48,466 bases of DNA from Actinomycetota bacterium (GTDB taxonomy: Bacteria; Actinomycetota; Coriobacteriia; Anaerosomatales; UBA912): NCBI GenBank assembly GCA_018334075.1, contig JAGXSC010000009.1, positions 1-48,466 of the forward strand, written 5' to 3'. The notes below the pieces were generated by a model. It ran no database searches and had not been told where the DNA came from. It saw only the letters and a program-made list of their open reading frames with translations. The position numbers and the translations under genes were made by a program. Positions 37,864 through 44,919 of this stretch are shown here, piece by piece; within the stretch, counting starts at the first letter, position 1; the number at the start of each line of letters is the position of its first letter.

Positions 37864-38748
37864 CTACTTCCAAATCGGACATTCTCGCCAGTCATCCGGA
37901 AAACCCATGCGGTCATGCGGCAGGTCGGAGCAGTCGTCCAGTAGTTCGAGCAATCTGCCTGTCCAACCACTCTGCGGTGCCACGTCATCAAGCATGCACT
38001 TCAGGATGGTCAAGACTCCGAAGATGCGGTTGTTCGTCACAACGACGGGCTCGTGCCACTTCTTGTCCTTACGCGGGATCATTGGCTTGAACCCAAGCTC
38101 GCGATTCCACAGGCGTCCGTGGTGAGCGCAGATGTTGCGAATGATGTTGAGCGTCTTCAGCCACGACTCCATGACTACCGCGCTGACACCGAATCGGGCA
38201 GCGATCTCACGTTTGATTGGCTTCGGGCTTCCTCGATACAGGCGCAGAAGCGTGCCGAAGGCCATAAGCTCGGTAATCATCCAGTACGGCGGCAGGACGT
38301 GCATGTCTCCGTACGAACGCGTGAAGTGCTTGATGAACTGCTCCTGGCTGTTCTCGTGCTCGTCTTTAAGTCGGCTGACGAACTTTTCATACTCGTCGGG
38401 TGCGAAGCCTGGAAGGTTGCTGGGGTTTTGATAGCCAAATGCTCCCTGCGCGTGGGCAAGTCGATACACGAGCTCGGTTCGAACGCAGATTTCGACGCGC
38501 TCAATAGCATCCAGCACCAATAGCCGTAGACGCCGGTCGAACGCGTAGCGTCTCCAAACCTTGGTCAAAGTGGTTCCCTCTTTGAAAGAGCTGTCATCGT
38601 TCCTGAATGGAAACCAGTAGCCGCTGAGCCGATAGTAGCTGACGCTCTTCAGGCAACGTATCAGCTCGTCGCGGTCGCACCCCATGCCACGGGCGATCAG
38701 CTGGTCTGCCTGTTGCTCGTACGTCAGAGCAGGCTTGGTGTACTCCAT
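37864..38748 (-). CDS. AbiF/AbiD-type (Abi_2) HEPN protein
   Basis: A 294-residue abortive-infection family protein. Seen: KPALTYEQQADQLIARGM at the start, SYYRLSGYWFPFR, YAFDRRLRLLVLDAIERVE, RTELVYRLAH, and RNICAHHGRLWNREL with the HEPN nuclease motif R204-x4-H209. RBS TGGAGG precedes ATG 38748; the longer frame to 38853 overlaps the leader RNA. HEPN proteins of this family are ribonuclease-like toxins; I recall that abiF genes carry a conserved structured RNA upstream and are proposed as relatives of the ancestor of Cas13. Convergent with the peroxiredoxin gene, 53 bp apart. Confidence 0.88.
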   Translation of the reverse strand: MEYTKPALTYEQQADQLIARGMGCDRDELIRCLKSVSYYRLSGYWFPFRNDDSSFKEGTTLTKVWRRYAFDRRLRLLVLDAIERVEICVRTELVYRLAHAQGAFGYQNPSNLPGFAPDEYEKFVSRLKDEHENSQEQFIKHFTRSYGDMHVLPPYWMITELMAFGTLLRLYRGSPKPIKREIAARFGVSAVVMESWLKTLNIIRNICAHHGRLWNRELGFKPMIPRKDKKWHEPVVVTNNRIFGVLTILKCMLDDVAPQSGWTGRLLELLDDCSDLPHDRMGFPDDWRECPIWK

Positions 38749-38760
38749 GAAGACCTCCAA

Positions 38761-38813
38761 TAAAAGAAAGACCCGCCGAGTGAGCATCGTTGAGAGGCTT
38801 GGCGGGTTTGCTA
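38761..38813 (-). ncRNA. abiF-associated structured RNA (candidate)
   Basis: On the minus strand ACCCGCCAAG (38807-38798) and CTCGGCGGGT (38780-38771) form a 10-bp stem with one G-U pair and a 17-nt loop, followed by CTTTCTTTT, the form of a Rho-independent terminator. It sits between a good promoter and the abiF RBS, so a short RNA of about 50 nt would be made with partial readthrough to abiF. AGCA just 5' of the stem (38812-38809) is complementary to TGCT in the loop (38786-38783), allowing a pseudoknot. Fits the abiF RNA motif as I remember it; exact consensus not checked. Confidence 0.65.
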
Positions 38814-38818
38814 AATAG

Positions 38819-38847
38819 ATTATACCCACGCCGATTGATTGGCACAA
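38819..38847 (-). promoter_or_regulatory. Promoter of abiF RNA/abiF
   Basis: On the minus strand TTGTGC (38847-38842), 17 nt, then consensus TATAAT (38824-38819). Transcription would start near 38812, just 5' of the leader stem and about 64 nt upstream of the abiF ATG. Confidence 0.65.
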
Positions 38848-38947
38848 GTCCACGGCGTGAGCCTCAAGTCAGCCGCCGCAGTGAACTCCGGATTGATCCC
38901 GAATGTCGCGCGGCGGTGCAGTGTGGCTGTCGGCAGAGCCGATGCCA

Positions 38948-39592
38948 CTAACAGACAAAACGGCGGCTCCTCAGCTCGCCCAGCCAGAGAAGTGCCACAG
39001 AGAGCACCGCGTAGGCGACCACCGTGACAAGCGCAGCGGTGCCCCAGGTTGCCGAAAGCACCCGCGCAGCATCGGCGATAGCAGCCTCTGCCGGCGGCAT
39101 AACCACGAGGCTCACTAGCACCGCGAGCATGAATCCGATCATCCCGGACTGGAACGCGAACGCCGCGAAGAAAGCGAGCGCGGTGACGAAGAGGCAGCGG
39201 GCCAGCAGAAGGGGGATCGAATCGTGCGTGAAGAGGAGCGTACCGAGGGCTATCAACACAAAAGGCACCAGCAGCACCCAGTACAGCAACGCCAAGAAAA
39301 GAGCGGTCGCGCCCTCCCCCTTCCGCCTGAGGAAATAGATGACCTCTCTGCCGTCTCCTCCGATGCGCTCCTTGAACACAAACGGCGGCCACCACGCCGC
39401 CAACATGGGGATCAACAGCCCGACAGCATAGTCGAGATACAAAACGGTGAGCGCCGGAATCCCAGCTCTCTCAACAAATAGAAGTCCTACGGGGAGGAGA
39501 AGGCCGACAGCGACCGGCGGTACAACAGCGTACCAGCCAATGTTGGACATCGCATACCAGATGGGAGGCTTGCGCACGCCGGGTCCGCTCAC
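38948..39592 (-). CDS. ABC transporter membrane protein (small permease)
   Basis: A 214-residue membrane protein with about six hydrophobic helices (VVPPVAVGLLLPVGLLFV, LLIPMLAAWW, ALFLALLYWVLLVPFVLI, LLLARCLFVTALAFFA, AVLVSLVVMPPAEAA, and a last one near the C-terminus). I chose the GTG at 39592, which overlaps the ATPase stop (GTGTGA). It is the third gene of a tight operon with an ABC ATPase and a large membrane protein. Substrate unknown. Confidence 0.65.
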   Translation of the reverse strand: MSGPGVRKPPIWYAMSNIGWYAVVPPVAVGLLLPVGLLFVERAGIPALTVLYLDYAVGLLIPMLAAWWPPFVFKERIGGDGREVIYFLRRKGEGATALFLALLYWVLLVPFVLIALGTLLFTHDSIPLLLARCLFVTALAFFAAFAFQSGMIGFMLAVLVSLVVMPPAEAAIADAARVLSATWGTAALVTVVAYAVLSVALLWLGELRSRRFVC

Positions 39593-40428
39593 ACCATGCC
39601 TCTGGTGACGCACAGGTAGCCATCTTCGACGGTGGGCTCTCTGGGCGTAAAACCCTCGTACGGCCTAGGCGAGATCACTCTCGCAAACTGCTGGCCATCC
39701 ACCTCGGCGTAGCCGTCGATGTAGTAACTCTCGGAGTATTCGCTGATCCGATCCTGCGGCGCCAGATAACACTTGCCGCTGGCCAGATCGGCGATATCCT
39801 GTAGCGTGCCTGATGCCCGCACCTCACCTTCGTCGAGCACGATTACCCGAGATGCCAAGGCGACAACGTCCTCCACGATGTGTGTGGAGATCAGAACGAA
39901 ATGAGCGGCTGCGAGTCCAGCGGCGAGCCGTTTGAACCTGACCCGCTCCTCGGGGTCGAGCCCCGCGGTGGGTTCGTCGAAGATGAGCACTGAGGGATTT
40001 CCCAGCAGCGCGGCGGCCAGGCCCACTCGCCGGATCATGCCTCCGGACAGCGCACCGACCCTCGTTGACTTGCTGTCAAGGAGGTTCACTTCGCGCAAGG
40101 ACTCGTCGATAGCCACATCGACCTCGGCGGCGGGCATCTCCTTGAGCGCGGCGAAATACGCGAGCGCCTCCTCTACTGTCAACTCCTTGAGCAGCCCGAA
40201 CCTTTGGGGAAGGTAGCCAACTTCGCGATGCTGCTCACGCGAATCATGCGGGAAATGCGCTGTCCCGCCAGAGGGCTTGAGGATGCCGAGCATGCAGCGC
40301 AGAAGCGTCGTCTTACCCGAGCCGTTGGGGCCAAGCAATCCGGTCACACCCCGCTCAAGCGAGAAGGTCACCCCCGCAAGCGCCTGCTTCTTGCCGTACG
40401 ATTTCTTGAGGTCTCGGATCTGGATCAC
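39589..40428 (-). CDS. ABC transporter ATP-binding protein
   Basis: A 279-residue ATPase: Walker A GPNGSGKTT, Q-loop YLPQRFGLL, signature ALSGGMIRRVGLAAAL, Walker B VLIFDEPTAGLD, switch His in STHIVEDV. The last 60 residues (ISEYSESYYIDGYAEVDGQQ) extend beyond the core as a small extra domain. Of the ABC-2 exporter type (CcmA/YadG-like). It overlaps both neighbours by 4 nt, so the three genes form one coupled operon. Confidence 0.88.
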   Translation of the reverse strand: MIQIRDLKKSYGKKQALAGVTFSLERGVTGLLGPNGSGKTTLLRCMLGILKPSGGTAHFPHDSREQHREVGYLPQRFGLLKELTVEEALAYFAALKEMPAAEVDVAIDESLREVNLLDSKSTRVGALSGGMIRRVGLAAALLGNPSVLIFDEPTAGLDPEERVRFKRLAAGLAAAHFVLISTHIVEDVVALASRVIVLDEGEVRASGTLQDIADLASGKCYLAPQDRISEYSESYYIDGYAEVDGQQFARVISPRPYEGFTPREPTVEDGYLCVTRGMV

Positions 40429-42491
40429 TTCGTTCCTCCGCGGCCGGATCGGGTCAGAAACTCTAACTCGGACAGATCGCTGTCCGATAACAAATACTGG
40501 TACGTATCTCTGAGCGCTTCATCCTCGCCTATGGCTTGTATTTTTTCGTTGAAGAGCTGAAAGACCACGCTCCTGGCCCGCAAGACGTACTCTTGCTTAA
40601 GCTCTTGGTCGGTCCGCGCAGAGCGCCGGGCGTCCTCAAGTCGGGCAATCTCTTCACTTATTGACACTGCCTCAGCGGATCGGTCGTCAAAAAGGTCCTG
40701 CCGAGGATCGCGATGTGCAAAGCCGGGCGAGTCGTTGATGACGTAAAGGAAGGCCGCCCTCAAGTTGGCGCGGTCCAACTTCATCGGCGCGGGCGCGATC
40801 AGCACTTCAGCGGCGATCAACTCATCAAACATGCCCACCATCAGCGTGTTTGGGGGGAGAAATGTAGCTGCAAGTGCTTGGAACCCTGACCCTTGTATGA
40901 CCTGTAAGTCATCAGGAATGGGGCTTTCGGTAACGCCGATCTGCAGCTCAAGCTCCCGCACACGGGCAGTAAGGCTGGTAAGCGCCTCTGGGCCCCGAAT
41001 GGCAACGGGCAGGTAGATGACACGATGATTCCCGACTTTCCGCTCAGCGACCATTCCACCGATGAAGGTTGGCGCACCACTGCGTCCCTCAAAGCGTCCC
41101 TTGCGCATCTCGAGGTCGGAGAAAAGTGGAATCCGGGTTTTAAACCGCACTGAGAACTCAGCCGTCCTAGCATCTGTAACGTCCATCGCAGGAGCTACAG
41201 CCTGCTCGTCCCACACCCGCACAAACCCAGGCACCGGATAGTAAGGAAAGTATCCGGGCAGAAACACGCCTTGGCTGTTGGCTATGTTGATGCCCCCGCT
41301 GCCGCGGTACTCGAAGGTCAGTCGCTCCTGCCTTGCTTCGGATCGCACAGTGACGTAGTCACCCTCCTGCGAGAAATCCAGGGGACGCCCGGCGGAGTCC
41401 CGCACCCGAATAAGATGATAGCCGTGGTAGAGTGTGAAGCGGTATTTGCCTTGTGTCTCGTCATCGGCAATGTGCACCGTGACAACCGCCTCCAACTGCC
41501 GCCCCGCAGCCATATCCATCTCGTACCGGTCTATCGCGAATCCGCCGGGCACGTCGCGTTGCGGGTGCTCGTCAGAGCGGATCTGGTAATGAACCTGCTC
41601 GGTGACAGTAGAGCCGCCTCCAAAGAACCGAGGGTCACGCCGCAACTCCTGGCTCGGAAGCAAGAAAGCCGCAAAGAGGAGACCAGCAAAGCACCACAAC
41701 AAAGAAGGGGCGAACCGGCTCCAGCGGACATGACGTGGCGTGAGAGTGGGCGCAAGAATCGCTAGCATGAGGGTGAGCCAGAATCCCGCAAGCCACCATC
41801 GCTCCTGCTCCAACGGGAACCCGTAGAGCGAATCGATATACCAGGTCGGATCCGGGGCAAGCACCCCGAAAAAATCGCGCACCGGATAGAGATTCAGAAC
41901 CGGTCCGCCCCACATGATCCCAGCCTGAGCGACCATAGGGATGATCTCCGAGTACGGCCCCGCCAAGAAAGCGAATACCGCGATAACAGCGTACCCGGCA
42001 AACCGCTTGAGGTGTCTTGCCGCCACAAAGCCAAGCAACAGTGCGATCGCGCATGGGGCGAACACGTTGAGCAGAACTGATGTGGCAACATGCCAGCCGA
42101 GCAAGTGCTGCATGCCCTGCGTGAATACAGTCACGAGCTTGAACACGAGGAAAATCCCAGAAACGATGACCACGACAACAGCGGGCGGGAGCATCGCTGC
42201 GAGCCAGTGTCTGTGCGCGGTTCCTGTGTGAGCGCCTACTGACTCCTCCATGCCGGCAATACGCGCGGCACTAGCGAACTCGAACGAGATGACGAGCACC
42301 GCCAGGGGCCACACAATCGATAAGGGTAGATAGTTACCTAAGGTTCCCAGATCCATTTCGCCTTGGCGGTACGTCCAAAGCAGCGCATCACCCATAACCG
42401 CAATCGCGAGGACGATCGCCCCTCCCGCGATAAGAGCCAGGGGCCACCTGCGAACGAAGGCTCGCGCTTGTTGCGCTATCAGCACACCCAT
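40425..42491 (-). CDS. Large ABC-associated membrane protein with long extracytoplasmic domain
   Basis: A 688-residue protein. Six hydrophobic segments occupy residues 15-260, followed by a soluble region of about 390 residues (VTEQVHYQIRSDEHPQRDVPGG to the end of a central beta-rich part, with IPDDLQVIQGSGFQAL), ending in a charged helical tail. A further hydrophobic helix near 262-285 precedes the soluble part. This resembles peptidase- or ABC-2-linked large permeases of unknown role. RBS GGAGGTAAT precedes the ATG, and it is the first gene of the operon. Confidence 0.6.
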   Translation of the reverse strand: MGVLIAQQARAFVRRWPLALIAGGAIVLAIAVMGDALLWTYRQGEMDLGTLGNYLPLSIVWPLAVLVISFEFASAARIAGMEESVGAHTGTAHRHWLAAMLPPAVVVVIVSGIFLVFKLVTVFTQGMQHLLGWHVATSVLLNVFAPCAIALLLGFVAARHLKRFAGYAVIAVFAFLAGPYSEIIPMVAQAGIMWGGPVLNLYPVRDFFGVLAPDPTWYIDSLYGFPLEQERWWLAGFWLTLMLAILAPTLTPRHVRWSRFAPSLLWCFAGLLFAAFLLPSQELRRDPRFFGGGSTVTEQVHYQIRSDEHPQRDVPGGFAIDRYEMDMAAGRQLEAVVTVHIADDETQGKYRFTLYHGYHLIRVRDSAGRPLDFSQEGDYVTVRSEARQERLTFEYRGSGGINIANSQGVFLPGYFPYYPVPGFVRVWDEQAVAPAMDVTDARTAEFSVRFKTRIPLFSDLEMRKGRFEGRSGAPTFIGGMVAERKVGNHRVIYLPVAIRGPEALTSLTARVRELELQIGVTESPIPDDLQVIQGSGFQALAATFLPPNTLMVGMFDELIAAEVLIAPAPMKLDRANLRAAFLYVINDSPGFAHRDPRQDLFDDRSAEAVSISEEIARLEDARRSARTDQELKQEYVLRARSVVFQLFNEKIQAIGEDEALRDTYQYLLSDSDLSELEFLTRSGRGGTK

Positions 42492-42748
42492 ATTACCTCC
42501 GGCCCACCCACAAACTCGCCGCTCACATACTCATTGCAATCAATAAGTTCACTAGCGATCGAACGAGCCCCCATTTCTCCTTAAATACCCATTTGGCGAT
42601 ACCTTTGGAGAAAAATACGCCATCGCGCACAAGCTGAACGTCCGGCTCAGGAAGGCCGTGAGTTGCGATTCAAGCTTGAACTCAGGTCGTTCCCTCGCGG
42701 AAACGCTGATCGCCGCTGCAACAGCCTTAATCCGTCTGGTCCACATCC
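42492..42748. other. Gene-free 257-bp stretch
   Basis: No gene supported. It holds TTCAAGCTTGAA, a perfect 12-bp palindrome (42669-42680), and a 7-bp inverted repeat TTTCTCC (42574-42580)/GGAGAAA (42607-42613). It separates the ABC operon from the accessory toxin-antitoxin stretch. Confidence 0.5.
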
Positions 42749-43276
42749 CTACGTGTGGGTAGCCCGAGCGGTGGAGCCCGACTGGGCTCGCGCCGGGTGC
42801 TTCACCCCTCCACGCGAGGCCGGCCGGACAGTGACCTCGACTTCGCAATCCATTGCCCCCAGAAGGACGACGAGTTTGTCGACAGACTTGCTGCGATTCT
42901 TGACGTCCAGCAATCTCTGAATCTGGGCCGGAGAGGTCCGCGCGCGCCTGGTGATCTCTCGTTGCGACAGCGGACTGGCCTTCATACACTCTTGAGCGGC
43001 GATGGTCAGTTTGTACAGAAGCAGATCCCGCATATAGGCAGGGTCTTCGTTGTACTCGAGAACAGCATCGACGTGGACCGAGCCCTCTGCACCAGATTCC
43101 AAAACGTAAGTAAATGCCTCGCGGCCGAAGTCTTCGTCAGCGTAGACTTTCACGACGGGATCGTTCTTGCTGGGAGCGGGGTCGACCTTCGCATACGGCA
43201 TCGGGAAGACACCCCTGCTCAGCGTGACCTCGAAGGCTCGCTTGTAATTGTTCGACTTGACTCGCCTTATCTTCAC
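42749..43276 (-). CDS. HTH (HicB-like/Xre) protein, partner of DUF4160-like gene
   Basis: A 175-residue protein of unclear family. The N-terminal half holds strands (EVTLSRGVFPMPYAKVD, DPVVKVYADEDFGREAF), the middle a charged helix, and residues 104-150 an Xre-type helix-turn-helix (LSQREITRRARTSPAQIQRLL, then VDKLVVLLGAMDCEVEVTV). The last 24 residues are Arg/Ala/Ser-rich and unlike the rest, perhaps a read-on after an altered end. It overlaps the small upstream gene by 4 nt. Layout is that of an antitoxin-type regulator; function unproven. Confidence 0.6.
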   Translation of the reverse strand: MKIRRVKSNNYKRAFEVTLSRGVFPMPYAKVDPAPSKNDPVVKVYADEDFGREAFTYVLESGAEGSVHVDAVLEYNEDPAYMRDLLLYKLTIAAQECMKASPLSQREITRRARTSPAQIQRLLDVKNRSKSVDKLVVLLGAMDCEVEVTVRPASRGGVKHPARAQSGSTARATHT

Positions 43277-43467
43277 AGCAGACCCTCCTTCTTCAACTCC
43301 TCAATCAGGTCGCGAATCCGCCGACTGGCCGAGCCGACCATCTCGCGCGAGTTGTCTAAATCCCACTTCACGACCAACGCTCCGTCCTTGTAGACGTGCA
43401 CGTGACGCGGCGAGTGGTCGCCCTTCCACGCGAGAAACACGTATCCGCCTCGCCTCAGCTTTGACAT
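43273..43467 (-). CDS. DUF4160-like small protein
   Basis: A 64-residue protein with GDHSPRHVHVYKDGALVVKWDL, the histidine-rich motif of the DUF4160 family, and a C-terminal helix SRRIRDLIEELKKEGLL. DUF4160 genes are commonly paired with HTH genes and are treated as possible toxin-antitoxin members. A weak AAGG precedes the ATG. The 4-nt overlap with the HTH gene supports a coupled pair. Confidence 0.65.
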   Translation of the reverse strand: MSKLRRGGYVFLAWKGDHSPRHVHVYKDGALVVKWDLDNSREMVGSASRRIRDLIEELKKEGLL

Positions 43468-43557
43468 CAGCTAAATGATACCTTACACGGTAGCAGAATT
43501 GCAAGCGACATGCTCACACGGCACTTTCTGCTCGACGCCCAGATTATCAGGCTCAAA

Positions 43558-43575
43558 GTAGCACATCTATGCTAC
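43558..43575 (+). promoter_or_regulatory. Operator-like inverted repeat of the AbrB-Doc module
   Basis: GTAGCA (43558-43563) and TGCTAC (43570-43575) are perfect arms around a 6-nt spacer, 34 bp upstream of the AbrB-type antitoxin start. TACACT (43573-43578) at its right side resembles a -10. Fits autoregulation by the antitoxin. Confidence 0.5.
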
Positions 43576-43608
43576 ACTTGCCATGACCCCTCGCCCACGG
43601 AGGATGAA

Positions 43609-43836
43609 ATGAACCAGGGAGTGAAACTGCGCAAGGCGGGCGGCTCGATCGCCGCCACCCTACCCAAAGACATGGCCGACAGGCTCAAGCTTGCCGCCGG
43701 CGATACGGTGATCGCGATCGAGACCGAGCGCGGTATCCTGCTCACCCCTTACGATGCGGAGACTGAAGAAGCGCTTTCGATAGCCGCCGAAGTAGGACGC
43801 ACCTATCGCAGCGCACTGCGCGAGCTTGCGAAGTAG
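43609..43836 (+). CDS. AbrB/MazE-type antitoxin
   Basis: A 75-residue SpoVT/AbrB swapped-hairpin protein: VKLRKAGGSIAATLPKDMADRL and AAGDTVIAIETERGILLTPYD. The C-terminal 25 residues (EALSIAAEVGRTYRSALRELAK) would bind and neutralise the toxin. ACGGAGG precedes the ATG at 43609; the longer open frame back to 43510 runs across the operator region. The next gene starts 6 nt later. Confidence 0.87.
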   Translation: MNQGVKLRKAGGSIAATLPKDMADRLKLAAGDTVIAIETERGILLTPYDAETEEALSIAAEVGRTYRSALRELAK

Positions 43837-43842
43837 GCGTTG

Positions 43843-44253
43843 ATGCCCGTTAGCGAACCGAGATGGGTCACCCGCGTCGTCGTCGACGCCATCCAGACCG
43901 ACATGCTGCTCACCCACGGCGGAATGCCGGGCCTGCGCGACGAGAACCTGCTCGAATCCGCGCTCGCGCGCCCGAGGCAGCTTCTCTCCTACGCGCCTGA
44001 CGCGGATATCGCCGCGCTTGCCGCAGCTTACGGTTACGGGCTCGCCCGCAACCACCCCTATAACGACGGCAACAGGCGCGTGGCGTTCGTCGTGACGGCG
44101 GTGTTCCTGGGACTCAACGGACTCGAGTTCACTGCGAGCGAGGCCGACGTGGTCACAACCATCGTCGCACTCGCATCCGGGGAAATCGAGGAAGACGCGC
44201 TCACCGACTGGATCAGACTACATACCGCCGAGCGGAGCAGCGACTCGCGCTAA
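43843..44253 (+). CDS. doc: Doc/Fic-family toxin
   Basis: A 136-residue death-on-curing type protein: VVVDAIQTDMLLTHGGMPGLRDENLLESAL at the start, and the Fic core NHPYNDGNRRVAF (His near residue 72). Doc kinases usually have HxFxDANK; here the Gly and second Arg keep the canonical Fic HxFxDGNxR, with Tyr for Phe. The target may be modified by AMP or phosphate transfer; sequence alone does not decide. Start ATG 43843 follows 6 nt after the antitoxin stop; no clear RBS, so translation is likely coupled. Confidence 0.85.
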   Translation: MPVSEPRWVTRVVVDAIQTDMLLTHGGMPGLRDENLLESALARPRQLLSYAPDADIAALAAAYGYGLARNHPYNDGNRRVAFVVTAVFLGLNGLEFTASEADVVTTIVALASGEIEEDALTDWIRLHTAERSSDSR

Positions 44254-44367
44254 CGCGCTTGGCATGAGCTGCAAGCCGGCCACTGTGCCTCCCTTGTTGC
44301 GCGCAACCGTGACGTGCGATAGGCTTCTCTAACGCGAATGTGGTGGGTGTAGTGTGCGTTTCTGCGA

Positions 44368-44919
44368 ATGGGGGAACAAGTGGGGGAACAAGCTCAGAAC
44401 CGGTGTTCATGCCCTGCTTCCACCGTATCCGAGTATGAGGGAGAATCGCTGCACACAGACCACCTTACGCTCGTGCACGGTGCGTTGAGGGTCTGGCAGA
44501 TCAGAGGTATCCTTGGTGGCCTGATTTTGGTGGCACTGATTGTTGCTGCCTCCTGGCTACCCTTCGCTCCGGAGCTGCTCACCTCGAACCTGGCCATCAT
44601 CTTTCTGCTCTGTCTGGCCCCCCCTGTACTTGAGGCCCTGTTCCTTGACCCGCTTAGGCACAAGCGCTACTCACTTCGCATCCATCGAGAGCGACTGGTC
44701 ATCAACCAGGGCGTGATATTCCTCCAGAAGACCGTCATCCCCCGGAGTAGCATCCTGAATATGCGGCTCCGGCGAGGTCCTGTGCTGCGAAGAATGGGGC
44801 TCACGGGCGTGTCGATCGTGACCATTGCGGATCATCACAATATAGGCCCCTTCGATGCTGCGCAGGTCGAGATGATCGAGGAGTTCATGAACGGAACCCG
44901 GCGTGAGCCACTCTCGTAA
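44368..44919 (+). CDS. Bacterial PH-domain protein (YdbS-like)
   Basis: A 183-residue membrane protein: helices near residues 48-70 and 75-95, then a bacterial PH (bPH2) domain (RHKRYSLRIHRERLVINQGVIFLQKTVIPRSSILNMRLRRGP) and GLTGVSIVTI. The first 25 residues come from a tandem repeat and look unusual, so the real start may be further in. It overlaps the YdbT-like gene by 17 nt (GTG at 44903). YdbS/YdbT pairs are widespread; function not settled. Confidence 0.75.
   Translation: MGEQVGEQAQNRCSCPASTVSEYEGESLHTDHLTLVHGALRVWQIRGILGGLILVALIVAASWLPFAPELLTSNLAIIFLLCLAPPVLEALFLDPLRHKRYSLRIHRERLVINQGVIFLQKTVIPRSSILNMRLRRGPVLRRMGLTGVSIVTIADHHNIGPFDAAQVEMIEEFMNGTRREPLS
44369..44392 (+). repeat. Tandem 12-bp repeat, two copies
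   Basis: TGGGGGAACAAG occurs twice head to tail (44369-44380, 44381-44392), inside the predicted N-terminus of the YdbS-like gene. It adds the residue pattern GEQVGEQ. Possibly a scar of replication slippage or of an insertion event. Confidence 0.8.
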
